DNA of 64,000 nt, from positions 682,001 to 746,000 of the forward strand of contig CAWZYM010000154.1 in NCBI GenBank assembly GCA_963966185.1, in the 5' to 3' direction. Below are positions 38,712 to 51,089 of the stretch, one piece after another. The position numbers and the translations under genes were made by a program. The notes beneath the pieces are model-generated. The model did no database searches, had not been told where the DNA came from, and saw only the letters and a program-made list of their open reading frames with translations. Every line of letters starts with the position of its first letter. Position 1 is the first letter of the stretch. This DNA is from Rhabditoides inermis (lineage: Eukaryota > Nematoda > Chromadorea > Rhabditida > Rhabditidae).

Positions 38712-40549
38712 AACCAGTTCGTAGTTCTACGAAATGAGTTCGTAGATCTACGAAACGAGTTCATAGATCTACGAAATGAGTTCGTAGATCTACGAAATGA
38801 GTTCGTAGTTCAACGAATTGAGTTCGTAGATCTACGAAACGAGTTCGTAGTTCTACGAAATGAGTTCGTAGATCTACGAAACGAGTTCATAGATCTACGA
38901 AATGAGTTCGTAGTTCTACTAAATGAGTTCGTAGTTCTACGAAATGAGTTTGCAAATCTACGAAATGAGTTCGTAAATCTACGAAATGAGTTCGTAGTTC
39001 TACGAATTGAGTTCGTAGATCTACGAAACCAGTTCGTAGTTCTACGAAATGAGTTCGTAGATCTACGAAACGAGTTCATAGATCTACGAAATGAGCTCGT
39101 AGATCTACGAAATGAGTTCGTAGATCAACGAAATGAGTTTGCAAATCTACGAAATGAGCTCGTAGATCTACAAAATGAGTTCGTAGTTCTACGAAATGAG
39201 TTCGTAGTTCTACTAAATGAGTTCGTAGTTCTACGAAATGAGTTTTGAGTCTATCCTGAGAGTTTTTCCTGAGAGTCTATCCTGAGAGTTATTCCTGCGT
39301 TGTCCTGAGACTTTATCCTGAGAGTTTATCCGGAGACTTTATCCTGAGAGTCTATCCTGAGAGTTTATCCTGAGAGTCTATCATGTGTTTTCCTGAGTTT
39401 GTCCTGAGAGTCTATCCTGTGTTGTCCTGTGTTTGTCCTGAGAGTTTATCCTGAGAGTTATTCCTGGGTTGTCCTGAGACTTTATCCTGTGAGTTTATCC
39501 TGAGAGTTTATCCTGAGAGTTTATCCTGAGAGTTTATCCTGAGAAATTGTCCTGAGACTTTATCTTAAGAGTTTTGCCTGAGAGTTTATCCGGAGACTTT
39601 ATCTTGAGAGTCTATCCTGAGAGTTTATCCTGAGAGTCTAGCCTGTGTTGTCCTGAGTTTGTCCTGAGAGTTTATCCTGAGAGTTTATCCTGAGAGTTTT
39701 TTTCTGAAAGTTTATCCTGATACTCTATCCTGAAAGTCTATCTTGTGTTGTTCTGTGTTTGTCCTGAGAGTTTATCCTGAGAGTTGTTCCTGGGTTGTCC
39801 TGAGACTTTATCCTGAGAGTTTATCCTGAGAGTTTATCCTAATCTACACATTCTACACAATAGTTTTAGAATCTACACATTCTACACATTTGTTTTAGAA
39901 TCTACACAATCTACACAATTGTTTTAGAATCTACACAATCTACACAATTGTTTTAAAATCTACACATTTTACACAATTGTTTAAGAATCTACACATTCTA
40001 CACATTTGTTTAAGAATCTTTACAATCTACACAATTGTTTAGGAATCTACACATTCTACACAATTGTTTTAGAATCTACACAATCTACACAATTGTTTTA
40101 GAATCTACACAATCTACACAATTGTTTTAAAATCTACACATTTTACACAATTGTTTAAGAATCTACACATTCTACACATTTGTTTAAGAATCTTTACAAT
40201 CTACACAATTGTTTAGGAATCTACACATTCTACACAATTGTTTTAGAATCTACACATTCTACACAATTGTTTAAGATGCTACACATTCTACACAATTGTT
40301 TAAGAATCTACACACTCTACACAACTGTTTAAGAATTTACACATTCTACACAATTGTTTTAGATTCTACACAATCTGTACAACTGTTTTAGAATCTACAC
40401 ATTCTACACAATTGTTTAGAATCTACACATTCTACACAACTGTTTAGGAATCTACACATTCTACACAATTGTTTTAGAATCTACACATTTCACACAATTG
40501 TTTAAGAATATACACATTCTACACAAATGAGAGTTTATCCTGAGAGTTA
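38712..40549. repeat. HOR copy 22, long C (686 bp)
   Basis: A 38712-39246, B 39247-39840, C 39841-40526, bridge 40527-40549. C has a 174-bp tandem duplication, six units of 29 bp. Private changes are GAGAAATTGTCC and GAGTTGTTCC in B. Confidence 0.94.
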
Positions 40550-42388
40550 AACCAGTTCGTAGTTCTACGAAATGAGTTCGTAGATCTACGAAACGAGTTC
40601 ATAGATCTACGAAATGAGTTCGTAGATCTACGAAATGAGTTCGTAGTTCAACGAATTGAGTTCGTAGATCTACGAAACGAGTTCGTAGTTCTACGAAATG
40701 AGTTCGTAGATCTACGAAACGAGTTCATAGATCTACGAAATGAGTTCGTAGTTCTACTAAATGAGTTCGTAGTTCTACGAAATTAGTTTGCAAATCTACG
40801 AAATGAGTTCGTAAATCTACGAAATGAGTTCGTAGTTCTACGAATTGAGTTCGTAGATCTACGAAACCAGTTCGTAGTTCTACGAAATGAGTTCGTAGAT
40901 CTACGAAACGAGTTCATAGATCTACGAAATGAGCTCGTAGATCTACGAAATGAGTTCGTAGATCAACGAAATGAGTTTGCAAATCTACGAAATGAGCTCG
41001 TAGATCTACAAAATGAGTTCGTAGTTCTACGAAATGAGTTCGTAGTTCTACTAAATGAGTTCGTAGTTCTACGAAATGAGTTTTGAGTCTATCCTGAGAG
41101 TTTTTCCTGAGAGTCTATCCTGAGAGTTATTCCTGCGTTGTCCTGAGACTTTATCCTGAGAGTTTATCCGGAGACTTTATCCTGAGAGTCTATCCTGAGA
41201 GTTTATCCTGAGAGTCTATCATGTGTTTTCCTGAGTTTGTCCTGAGAGTCTATCCTGTGTTGTCCTGTGTTTGTCCTGAGAGTTTATCCTGAGAGTTATT
41301 CCTGGGTTGTCCTGAGACTTTATCCTGTGAGTTTATCCTGAGAGTTTATCCTGAGAGTTTATCCTGAGAGTTTATCCTGAGAGTTTGTCCTGAGACTTTA
41401 TCTTAAGAGTTTTGCCTGAGAGTTTATCCGGAGACTTTATCTTGAGAGTCTATCCTGAGAGTTTATCCTGAGAGTCTAGCCTGTGTTGTCCTGAGTTTGT
41501 CCTGAGAGTTTAGCCTGAGAGTTTATCCTGAGAGTTTTTTTTCTGAAAGTTTATCCTGATACTCTATCCTGAAAGTCTATCTTGTGTTGTTCTGTGTTTG
41601 TCCTGAGAGTTTATCCTGAGAGTTATTCCTGGGTTGTCCTGAGACTTTATCCTGAGAGTTTATCCTGAGAGTTTATCCTAATCTACACATTCTACACAAT
41701 AGTTTTAGAATCTACACATTCTACACATTTGTTTTAGAATCTACACAATCTACACAATTGTTTTAGAATCTACACAATCTACACAATTGTTTTAAAATCT
41801 ACACATTTTACACAATTGTTTAAGAATCTACACATTCTACACATTTGTTTAAGAATCTTTACAATCTACACAATTGTTTAGGAATCTACACATTCTACAC
41901 AATTGTTTTAGAATCTACACAATCTACACAATTGTTTTAGAATCTACACAATCTACACAATTGTTTTAAAATCTACACATTTTACACAATTGTTTAAGAA
42001 TCTACACATTCTACACATTTGTTTAAGAATCTTTACAATCTACACAATTGTTTAGGAATCTACACATTCTACACAATTGTTTTAGAATCTACACATTCTA
42101 CACAATTGTTTAAGATGCTACACATTCTACACAATTGTTTAAGAATCTACACACTCTACACAACTGTTTAAGAATTTACACATTCTACACAATTGTTTTA
42201 GATTCTACACAATCTGCACAACTGTTTTAGAATCTACACATTCTACACAATTGTTTAGAATCTACACATTCTACACAACTGTTTAGGAATCTACACATTC
42301 TACACAATTGTTTTAGAATCTACACATTTTACACAATTGTTTAAGAATATACACATTCTACACAAATGAGAGTTTATCCTGAGAGTTA
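40550..42388. repeat. HOR copy 23, long C
   Basis: A 40550-41084, B 41085-41679 (one extra T in the T-run), C 41680-42365 (686 bp), bridge 42366-42388. A carries GAAATTAGTTTG in place of GAAATGAGTTTG, which removes the reading frame open in its siblings and shows that the frame is not maintained. Confidence 0.93.
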
Positions 42389-44052
42389 AACCAGTTCGTA
42401 GTTCTACGAAATGAGTTCGTAGATCTACGAAACGAGTTCATAGATCTACGAAATGAGTTCGTAGATCTACGAAATGAGTTCGTAGTTCAACGAATTGAGT
42501 TCGTAGATCTACGAAACAAGTTCGTAGTTCTACGAAATGAGTTCGTAGATCTACGAAACGAGTTCATAGATCTACGAAATGAGTTCGTAGTTCTACTAAA
42601 TGAGTTCGTAGTTCTACGAAATGAGTTTGCAAATCTACGAAATGAGTTCGTAAATCTACGAAATGAGTTCGTAGTTCTACGAATTGAGTTCGTAGATCTA
42701 CGAAACCAGTTCGTAGTTCTACGAAATGAGTTCGTAGATCTACGAAACGAGTTCATAGATCTACGAAATGAGCTCGTAGATCTACGAAATGAGTTCGTAG
42801 ATCAACGAAATGAGTTTGCAAATCTACGAAATGAGCTCGTAGATCTACAAAATGAGTTCGTAGTTCTACGAAATGAGTTCGTAGTTGTACTAAATGAGTT
42901 CGTAGTTCTACGAAATGAGTTTTGAGTCTATCCTGAGAGTTTTTCCTGAGAGTCTATCCTGAGAGTTATTCCTGCGTTGTCCTGAGACTTTATCCTGAGA
43001 GTTTATCCGGAGACTTTATCCTGAGAGTCTATCCTGAGAGTTTATCCTGAGAGTCTATCATGTGTTTTCCTGAGTTTGTCCTGAGAGTCTATCCTGTGTT
43101 GTCCTGTGTTTGTCCTGAGAGTTTATCCTGAGAGTTATTTCTGGGTTGTCCTGAGACTTTATCCTGTGAGTTTATCCTGAGAGTTTATCCTGAGAGTTTA
43201 TCCTGAGAGTTTATCCTGAGAGTTTGTCCTGAGACTTTATCTTAAGAGTTTTGCCTGAGAGTTTATCCGGAGACTTTATCTTGAGAGTCTATCCTGAGAG
43301 TTTATCCTGAGAGTCTAGCCTGTGTTGTCCTGAGTTTGTCCTGAGAGTTTATCCTGAGAGTTTATCCTGAGAGTTTTTTTCTGAAAGTTTATCCTGATAC
43401 TCTATCCTGAAAGTCTATCTTGTGTTGTTCTGTGTTTGTCCTGAGAGTTTATCCTGAGAGTTATTCCTGGGTTGTCCTGAGACTTTATCCTGAGAGTTTA
43501 TCCTGAGAGTTTATCCTAATCTACACATTCTACACAATAGTTTTAGAATCTACACATTCTACACATTTGTTTTAGAATCTACACAATCTACACAATTGTT
43601 TTAGAATCTACACAATCTACACAATTGTTTTAAAATCTACACATTTTACACAATTGTTTAAGAATCTACACATTCTACACATTTGTTTAAGAATCTTTAC
43701 AATCTACACAATTGTTTAGGAATCTACACATTCTACACAATTGTTTTAGAATCTACACATTCTACACAATTGTTTAAGATGCTACACATTCTACACAATT
43801 GTTTAAGAATCTACACACTCTACACAACTGTTTAAGAATTTACACATTCTACACAATTGTTTTAGATTCTACACAATCTGCACAACTGTTTTAGAATCTA
43901 CACATTCTACACAATTGTTTAGAATCTACACATTCTACACAACTGTTTAGGAATCTACACATTCTACACAATTGTTTTAGAATCTACACATTTTACACAA
44001 TTGTTTAAGAATATACACATTCTACACAAATGAGAGTTTATCCTGAGAGTTA
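42389..44052. repeat. HOR copy 24, full length
   Basis: A 42389-42923, B 42924-43517, C 43518-44029, bridge 44030-44052. It is a standard copy with scattered point changes (ACGAAACAAGTT and GTTGTACTAAAT in A, TTATTTCTGGG in B). Confidence 0.94.
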
Positions 44053-45716
44053 AACCAGTTCGTAGTTCTACGAAATGAGTTCGTAGATCTACGAAACGAG
44101 TTCATAGATCTACGAAATGAGTTCGTAGATCTACGAAATGAGTTCGTAGTTCAACGAATTGAGTTCGTAGATCTACGAAACGAGTTCGTAGTTCTACGAA
44201 ATGAGTTCGTAGATCTACGAAACGAGTTCATAGATCTACGAAATGAGTTCGTAGTTCTACGAAATGAGTTCGTAGTTCTACGAAATGAGTTTGCAAATCT
44301 ACGAAATGAGTTCGTAAATCTACGAAATGAGTTCGTAGTTCTACGAATTGAGTTCGTAGATCTACGAAACCAGTTCGTAGTTCTACGAAATGAGTTCGTA
44401 GATCTACGAAACGAGTTCATAGATCTACGAAATGAGCTCGTAGATCTACGAAATGAGTTCGTAGATCAACGAAATGAGTTTGCAAATCTACGAAATGAGC
44501 TCGTAGATCTACAAAATGAGTTCGTAGTTCTACGAAATGAGTTCGTAGTTCTACTAAATGAGTTCGTAGTTCTACGAAATGAGTTTTGAGTCTATCCTGA
44601 GAGTTTTTCTTGAGAGTCTATCCTGAGAGTTATTCCTGCGTTGTCCTGAGACTTTATCCTGAGAGTTTATCCGGAGACTTTATCCTGAGAGTCTATCCTG
44701 AGAGTTTATCCTGAGAGTCTATCATGTGTTTTCCTGAGTTTGTCCTGAGAGTCTATCCTGTGTTGTCCTGTGTTTGTCCTGAGAGTTTATCCTGAGAGTT
44801 ATTCCTGGGTTGTCCTGAGACTTTATCCTGTGAGTTTATCCTGAGAGTTTATCCTGAGAGTTTATCCTGAGAGTTTATCCTGAGAGTTTGTCCTGAGACT
44901 TTATCTTAAGAGTTTTGCCTGAGAGTTTATTCGGAGACTTTATCTTGAGAGTCTATCCTGAGAGTTTATCCTGAGAGTCTAGCCTGTGTTGTCCTGAGTT
45001 TGTCCTGAGAGTTTATCCTGAGAGTTTTCCTGAGAGTTTTTTTTCTGAAAGTTTATCCTGATACTCTATCCTGAAAGTCTATCTTGTGTTGTTCTGTGTT
45101 TGTCCTGAGAGTTTATCCTGAGAGTTATTCCTGGGTTGTCCTGAGACTTTATCCTGAGAGTTTATCCTGAGAGTTTATCCTAATCTACACATTCTACACA
45201 ATAGTTTTAGAATCTACACATTCTACACATTTGTTTTAGAATCTACACAATCTACACAATTGTTTTAGAATCTACACAATCTACACAATTGTTTTAAAAT
45301 CTACACATTTTACACAATTGTTTAAGAATCTACACATTCTACACATTTGTTTAAGAATCTTTACAATCTACACATTTGTTTAGGAATCTACACATTCTAC
45401 ACAATTGTTTTAGAATCTACACATTCTACACAATTGTTTAAGATGCTACACATTCTACACAATTGTTTAAGAATCTACACACTCTACACAACTGTTTAAG
45501 AATTTACACATTCTACACAATTGTTTTAGATTCTACACAACCTGCACAACTGTTTTAGAATCTACACATTCTACACAATTGTTTAGAATCTACACATTCT
45601 ACACAACTGTTTAGGAATCTACACATTCTACACAATTGTTTTAGAATCTACACATTTTACACAATTGTTTAAGAATATACACATTCTACACAAATGAGAG
45701 TTTATCCTGAGAGTTA
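44053..45716. repeat. HOR copy 25, full length, source of duplicated junction
   Basis: A 44053-44587, B 44588-45181, C 45182-45693, bridge 45694-45716. C carries the CACAACCTGCAC variant, seen elsewhere only at about 58250. This places the copy in the segment duplicated with an offset of 12712 bp. Confidence 0.94.
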
Positions 45717-45823
45717 AACCAGTTCGTAGTTCTACGAAATGAGTTCGTAGATCTACGAAACGAGTTCATAGATCTACGAAATGAGTTCGTAGATCTACGA
45801 ACTCAATTAGTTGAACTACGAAC
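45717..45823. repeat. Truncated A block ending in a fold-back inversion
   Basis: Forward A units run to the palindrome GTAGATCTAC at 45789-45798. From there the sequence continues as the opposite strand of A to 45823: the reverse complement of 45789-45823 matches the forward A sequence around GTTCGTAGTTCAACGAATTG with one mismatch. Family D starts immediately afterwards. Confidence 0.9.
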
Positions 45824-47180
45824 AAAGAAGTTAGGAAGAAGTTAGGAAGAAGTTAGGAAGAAGTTAAGAAGAAGTTAGGAAGAAGTTAGGAAGAAGTTGG
45901 GAAGAAGTTAGGAAGAAGTTGGGAAGAAGTTAGGAAGAAGTTAGGAAGAAGTTAGGAAACAATAGTACATCAATAGGAAGTTAGGAAGAAGTTAGCAAGA
46001 ACTTAGGAAGAAGTTAGGAAGAAGTTAGGAAGAAGTTAGGAAGAAGTTAGGAAGAAGTTAGGGAGAAGTTAGGAAGAAGTTAGGAAGAAGTCAGGAAGAA
46101 GTTAGGAAGAAGTTGGGAAGAAGTTAGGAAGAAGTTGGGAAGAAGTTAGGAAGAAGTTAGGAAGAAGTTGGAAACAATAGTACATCAATAGGAAGTTAGG
46201 AAGAAGTTAGCAAGAATTTAGGAAGAAGTTAGGAAGAAGTTAGGAAGAAGTAAGGAAGAAGTTAGGAAGAAGTTGGAAACAATAGTACATCAATAGGAAG
46301 TTAGGAAGAAGTTAGCAAGAAGTTGGGAAGAAGTTAGGAAGAAGTTGGGAAGAAGTTAGGAAGAAGTTAGGAAGAAGTTGGGAAGAAGTTAGGAAGAAGT
46401 TAGGAAGAAGTTAGGAAGAAGTTAGGAAGAAGTTAGGAAGAAGTTAGGAAGAAGTTAGGAAGAAGTCAGGAAGAAGTTAGGAAGAAGTTGGGAAGAAGTT
46501 AGGAAGAAGTTAGGAAGAAGTCAGGAAGAAGTTAGAAACAATAGAAGTTAGAATCAATAGAAAGTTAGGAAGAAGTTAGGAAGAAGTTAGGAAGAAGTTG
46601 GGAAGAAGTTAGGAAGATGTTAGGAAGAAGTTAGGCAGAAGTTGGAAACAATAGTATATCAATAGGAAGTTAGGAAGAAGGTAGGAAGAAGTTAGGAAGA
46701 AGTAAGGAAGAAGTTAGGAAGAAGTCAGGAAGAAGTTAGGAAGAAGTTGGGAAGAAGTTAGGAAGATGTTAGGAAGAAGTTAGGAAGAAGTTGGAAACAA
46801 TAGTATATTAATAGGAAGTTAGGAAGAAGTTAGGAAGAAGTTAGGAAGAAGTTAGGAAGAAGTTAGGAAGAAGTTAGGAAGAAGTTAGGAAGAAGTTAGG
46901 AAGAAGTTAGGAAGAAGTAAGGAAGAAGTTAGAAAGAAGTTAGGAAGAAGTCAGGAAGAAGTTAGGAAGAAGTTGGGAAGAAGTTAGGAAGAAGTTAGGA
47001 AGAAGTCAGGAAGAAGTTAGAAACAACAGTACATCAATAGAAAGTTAGGAAGAAGTTAGGAAGAAGTTAGGAAGAAGTCAGGAAGAAGTAAGGAAGAAGT
47101 TATGAAGAAGTCAGGAAGAAGTTAGGAAGAAGTTGGGAAGAAGTTAGGAAGATGTTAGGAAGAAGTTAGGAAGAAGTTGG
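45824..47180. repeat. D array 1, leading segment
   Basis: It holds punctuation near 45957, 46170, 46280, 46535 (a rearranged form, AATAGAAGTTAGAATCAATAG), 46640, 46795 and 47021 (AAACAACAGT). The same series in the same order follows the second A-to-D junction at 58536-59865, with minor unit differences. Confidence 0.88.
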
Positions 47181-49614
47181 AAACATTAGTATATCAATAG
47201 GAAGTTAGGAAGAAGTTAGGAAGAAGTTAGGAAGAAGTTAGGAAGAAGTTAGGAAGAAGTTAGGAAGAAGTTAGAAAGAAGTTAGGAAGAAGTTAGGAAG
47301 AAGTTAGGAAGAAGTTGGGAAGAAGTTAGGAAGAAGTTAGGAAGAAGTTAGGAAACAATAGTACATCAATAGGAAGTTAGGAAGAAGTTAGCAAGAATTT
47401 AAGAAGAAGTTAGGAAGAAGTTAGGAAGAAGTTAGGAAGAAGTTAGGAAGAAGTTAGGAAGAAGTCAGGAAGAAGTTAGGAAGAAGTTGGGAAGAAGTTA
47501 GGAAGAAGTCAGGAAGAAGTTAGAAACAATAGTACATCAATGGAAAGTTAGGAAGAAGTTAGGAAGAAGTTAGGAAGAAGTCAGGAAGAAGTTAGGAAGA
47601 AGTTAGGAAGAAGTTGGAAACAATAGTACATCAATAGGAAGTTAGGAAGAAGTTAGGAAGAAGTTAGGAAAAAGTTAGGAAGAAGTTAGGAAGAAGTAAG
47701 GAAGAAGTAAGAAAGAAGTTAGGAAGAAGTCAGGAAGAAGTTAGGAAGAAGTTGGGAAGAAGTTAGGAAGATGTTAGGAAGAAGTTAGGAAGAAGTTGGA
47801 AACAATAGTACATCAATAGGAAGTTAGGAAGAAGTTAGGAAGAAGTTAGGAAGAAGTTAGGAAGAAGTTGGGAAGAAGTTAGGAAGAAGTTAGGTAGAAG
47901 TTGGAAACAATAGTACATCAATAGGAAGTTAGGAAGAAGTTAGGAAGAAGTTAGGAAGAAGTTAGGAAGAAGTTAGGAAGACGTTAGGAAGAAGTTAGGA
48001 AGAAGTTAGGAAGAAGTTAGGAAGAAGTTAGGAAGAAGTTAGGAAGAAGTCAGGAAGAAGTTAGAAACAATAGTACATCAATGGAAAGTTAGGAAGAAGT
48101 TGGGAAGAAGTTAGGAAGAAGTTAGGAAGAAGTTGGAAACAATAGTACATCAATAGAAAGTTAGGAAGAAGTTAGGAAGAAGTTAGGAAGAAGTCAGGAA
48201 GAAGTTAGGAAGAAGTTAGGAAGAAGTTAGGAAGAAGTTAGGAAGAAGTTAGGAAGAAGTTAGGAAGAAGTTAGGAAGAAGTCAGGAAGAAGTTAGGAAG
48301 AAGTTGGGAAGAAGTTAGGAAGAAGTTAGGAAGAAGTTAGGAAGAAGTTAGGAAGACGTTAGGAAGAAGTTAGGAAGAAGTTAGGAAGAAGTTAGGAAGA
48401 AGTTGGGAAGAAGTTAGGAAGCAGTTAGGAAGAAGTTAGGAAGAAGTTAGGGAAAGTTAGGAAGAAGTTAGGAAGAAGTTAGGAAGAAGTTAGGAAGAAG
48501 TTAGGAAGAAGTAAGGAAGAAGTTAGGAAGAAGTCAGGAAGAAGTTAGGAAGAAGTTGGGAAGAAGTTAGGAAGATGTTAGGAAGAAGTTAGTGAGAAGT
48601 TGGAAACAATAGTATATCAATAGGAAGTTAGGAAGAAGTTAGGAAGAAGTTAGGAAGAAGTTAGGAAGAAGTTAGGAAGAAGTTAGGAAGAAGTTAGGAA
48701 GAAGTTGGGAAGAAGTTAGGAAGAAGTTAGGAAGAAGTTGGAAACAATAGTACATCAATAGGAAGTTAGGAAGAAGTTAGGAAGAAGTTAGGAAGAAGTT
48801 AGGAAGAAGTTAGGAAGAAGTTAGGAAGAAGTTAGGAAGAAGTTAGGAAGAAAATAGGAAGAAGTTAGGAAGAAGTTAGGAAGAAGTTAGGAAGAAGTCA
48901 GGAAGAAGTTAGGAAGAAGTTGGGAAGAAGTTAGGAAGAAGTTAGGAAGAAGTTAGGAAGACGTTAGGAAGAAGTTAGGAAGAAGTTAGGAAGAAGTTAG
49001 GAAGAAGTTGGGAAGAAGTTAGGAAGCAGTTAGGAAGAAGTTAGGAAGAAGTTAGGAAGAAGTTAGGAAGAAGTCAGGAAGAAGTTAGGAAGAAGTTGGG
49101 AAGAAGTTATAGGAAGAAGTTAGGAAGAAGTCAGGAAGAAGTTAGAAACTATAGTACATCAATAGAAAGTTAGGAAGAAGTTAGGAAGAAGTTAGGAAGA
49201 AGTTAGGAAGAAGTTAGGAAGAAGTAAGGAAGAAGTTAGGAAGAAGTCAGGAAGAAGTTAGGAAGAAGTTGGGAAGAAGTTAGGAAGATGTTAGGAAGAA
49301 GTTAGTGAGAAGTTGGAAACAATAGTATATCAATAGGAAGTTAGGAAGAAGTTAGGAAGAAGTTAGGAAGAAGTTAGGAAGAAGTTAGGAAGAAGTTAGG
49401 AAGAAGTTAGGAAGAAGTTAGGAAGAAGTTAGGAAGAAGTCAGGAAGAAGTTAGAAACAATAGTACATCAATAGAAAGTTAGGAAGAAGTTAGGAAGAAG
49501 TTAGGAAGAAGTCAGGAAGAAGTAAGGAAGAAGTTATGAAGAAGTCAGGAAGAAGTTAGGAAGAAGTTGGGAAGAAGTTAGGAAGATGTTAGGAAGAAGT
49601 TAGGAAGAAGTTGG
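47181..49614. repeat. D higher-order repeat, copy 1 (about 2434 bp)
   Basis: It is delimited by the variant punctuation AAACATTAGTATATCAATAG. Recognisable order inside: GTTAGGAAACAAT plus GCAAGAATTTAAG, a CATCAATGGAAAG form, a GTAAG/AAGAAAG block, a GGTAGAAG block, then a second CATCAATGGAAAG form. An extra 48.2-49.3 kb stretch contains two GTTAGTGAGAAG sites. Confidence 0.87.
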
Positions 49615-50590
49615 AAACATTAGTATATCAATAGGAAGTTAGGAAGAAGTTAGGAAGAAGTTAGGAAGAAGTTAGGAAGAAGTTAGGAAGAAGTTAGGAA
49701 GCAGTTAGAAAGAAGTTAGGAAGAAGTTAGGAAGAAGTTAGGAAGAAGTTGGGAAGAAGTTAGGAAGAAGTTAGGAAGAAGTTAGGAAACAATAGTACAT
49801 CAATAGGAAGTTAGGAAGAAGTTAGCAAGAATTTAAGAAGAAGTTAGGAAGAAGTTAGGAAGAAGTTAGGAAGAAGTTAGGAAGAAGTTAGGAAGAAGTC
49901 AGGAAGAAGTTAGGAAGAAGTTGGGAAGAAGTTAGGAAGAAGTCAGGAAGAAGTTAGAAACAATAGTACATCAATGGAAAGTTAGGAAGAAGTTAGGAAG
50001 AAGTTAGGAAGAAGTCAGGAAGAAGTTAGGAAGAAGTTAGGAAGAAGTTGGAAACAATAGTACATCAATAGGAAGTTAGGAAGAAGTTAGGAAGAAGTTA
50101 GGAAGAAGTTAGGAAGAAGTTAGGAAGAAGTAAGGAAGAAGTAAGAAAGAAGTTAGGAAGAAGTCAGGAAGAAGTTAGGAAGAAGTTGGGAAGAAGTTAG
50201 GAAGATGTTAGGAAGAAGTTAGGAAGAAGTTGGAAACAATAGTACATCAATAGGAAGTTAGGAAGAAGTTAGGAAGAAGTTAGGAAGAAGTTAGGAAGAA
50301 GTTGGGAAGAAGTTAGGAAGAAGTTAGGTAGAAGTTGGAAACAATAGTACATCAATAGGAAGTTAGGAAGAAGTTAGGAAGAAGTTAGGAAGAAGTTAGG
50401 AAGAAGTTAGGAAGAAGTTAGGAAGACGTTAGGAAGAAGTTAGGAAGAAGTTAGGAAGAAGTTAGGAAGAAGTTAGGAAGAAGTTAGGAAGAAGTCAGGA
50501 AGAAGTTAGAAACAATAGTACATCAATGGAAAGTTAGGAAGAAGTTGGGAAGAAGTTAGGAAGAAGTTAGGAAGAAGTTGGAAACAATAG

Positions 50591-50592
50591 TA
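50591..50592. other. Target-site duplication TA, left
   Basis: TA directly precedes CAGTACAATT. Undisturbed D punctuations have a single TA at this place. Confidence 0.8.
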
Positions 50593-50772
50593 CAGTACAA
50601 TTCCTAAAAAGTCAAAAACCACTGAAATTTTTGAGAATTTTTAAAATTTCCAAAAAATCGTTCTAACTCCCTTCAGAGGCCGAATTTCGAGTTGCACCAA
50701 AAGAGAGAAGTGTAGTCCACACTGGTGCGGGTTGGATGGTTCGCTTTTTGTCAACATTGCAATGGTTCTAAT
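50593..50772 (+). repeat. MITE left inverted arm
   Basis: It begins CAGTACAATTCCTAAAAA and ends ATGGTTCTAAT. It pairs with 50910-51089 over its full length; matching resumes as GGAG just inside the arm. Confidence 0.9.
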
Positions 50773-50909
50773 AGGAGATATCCATATGCAACTCCAAGGA
50801 AAGAAATGACAGCTATCAGTCATGACTCATTTGCATAAAAACTCGGTCATTTGGCGGCAAACAGCGATTGCCCGGTGTCAAATGGAAAACGAGAAAGACG
50901 AAAACTCCG
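50773..50909. other. MITE central spacer
   Basis: Unique sequence of 137 bp lies between the arms. It is not palindromic apart from a few bases next to each arm. I recognise no gene fragment in it. Confidence 0.75.
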
Positions 50910-51089
50910 ATTAGAACCATTACAATGTTGACAAAAAGTATACCATCCAACCCGCACCAGTTTGGACTACACTTCTCTCTTTTGGTGCATCTAGAAATTC
51001 GGCCTCTGAACGGAGTTAGAACGATTTTTTGGAATTTTTAAAAATTCTCAAAATTTTCAGTGGTTTTTGAGTTTTTAGGAATTGTACTG
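50910..51089 (-). repeat. MITE right inverted arm
   Basis: It is the reverse complement of the left arm and ends GGAATTGTACTG. The largest difference between the arms is a three-base block near the inner third (GGTTCGC against GGTATAC). Confidence 0.9.

Larger units (their letters stand above)
1..45823. repeat. Compound A-B-C higher-order satellite array
   Basis: This is a long array of a roughly 1664-bp HOR. Each copy contains about 25 units of a 21-bp palindromic satellite (A), about 45 units of a 13-bp satellite (B), about 18 units of a 29-bp satellite (C) and a 23-bp B-type bridge, always in that order and orientation. Junctions are sharp and constant: A ends in GAGTTTT before GAGTCTATCC, B ends in TTTATCCT before AATCTACACA, and C ends in TTCTACACAA before ATGAGAGTTT. 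Copies look nearly identical by eye, so homogenisation is recent. No coding or RNA gene is visible. The individual copies follow. Confidence 0.97.
50593..51089. mobile_element. Palindromic MITE, Tc1/mariner-type, 497 bp
   Basis: This is the only non-satellite sequence in the window. It has long inverted arms (50593-50772 and 50910-51089, 180 bp each, about 11 mismatches by eye and no gap) around a 137-bp centre. The ends read CAGTACAATTCC and its complement, flanked by TA on both sides. A TA duplication and a CAGT start are typical of the Tc1/mariner superfamily. It is too short for a transposase and no meaningful frame is present, so it is non-autonomous. It sits in a D punctuation, AATAGTACATC, split after TA. 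Possible alternatives are a 4-bp GTAC duplication or another palindromic family. Confidence 0.88.

Noticed and set aside
50641..50823. 60-codon minus-strand frame inside the MITE
   Set aside because: It straddles the left inverted arm and spacer, is short, and resembles no transposase. It is a chance frame in a non-autonomous element.
50593..51089. Palindrome as a replication origin or a hairpin RNA gene
   Set aside because: Clean TA-flanked termini, a typical CAGT start and uninterrupted sister sites explain it better as a transposon insertion.
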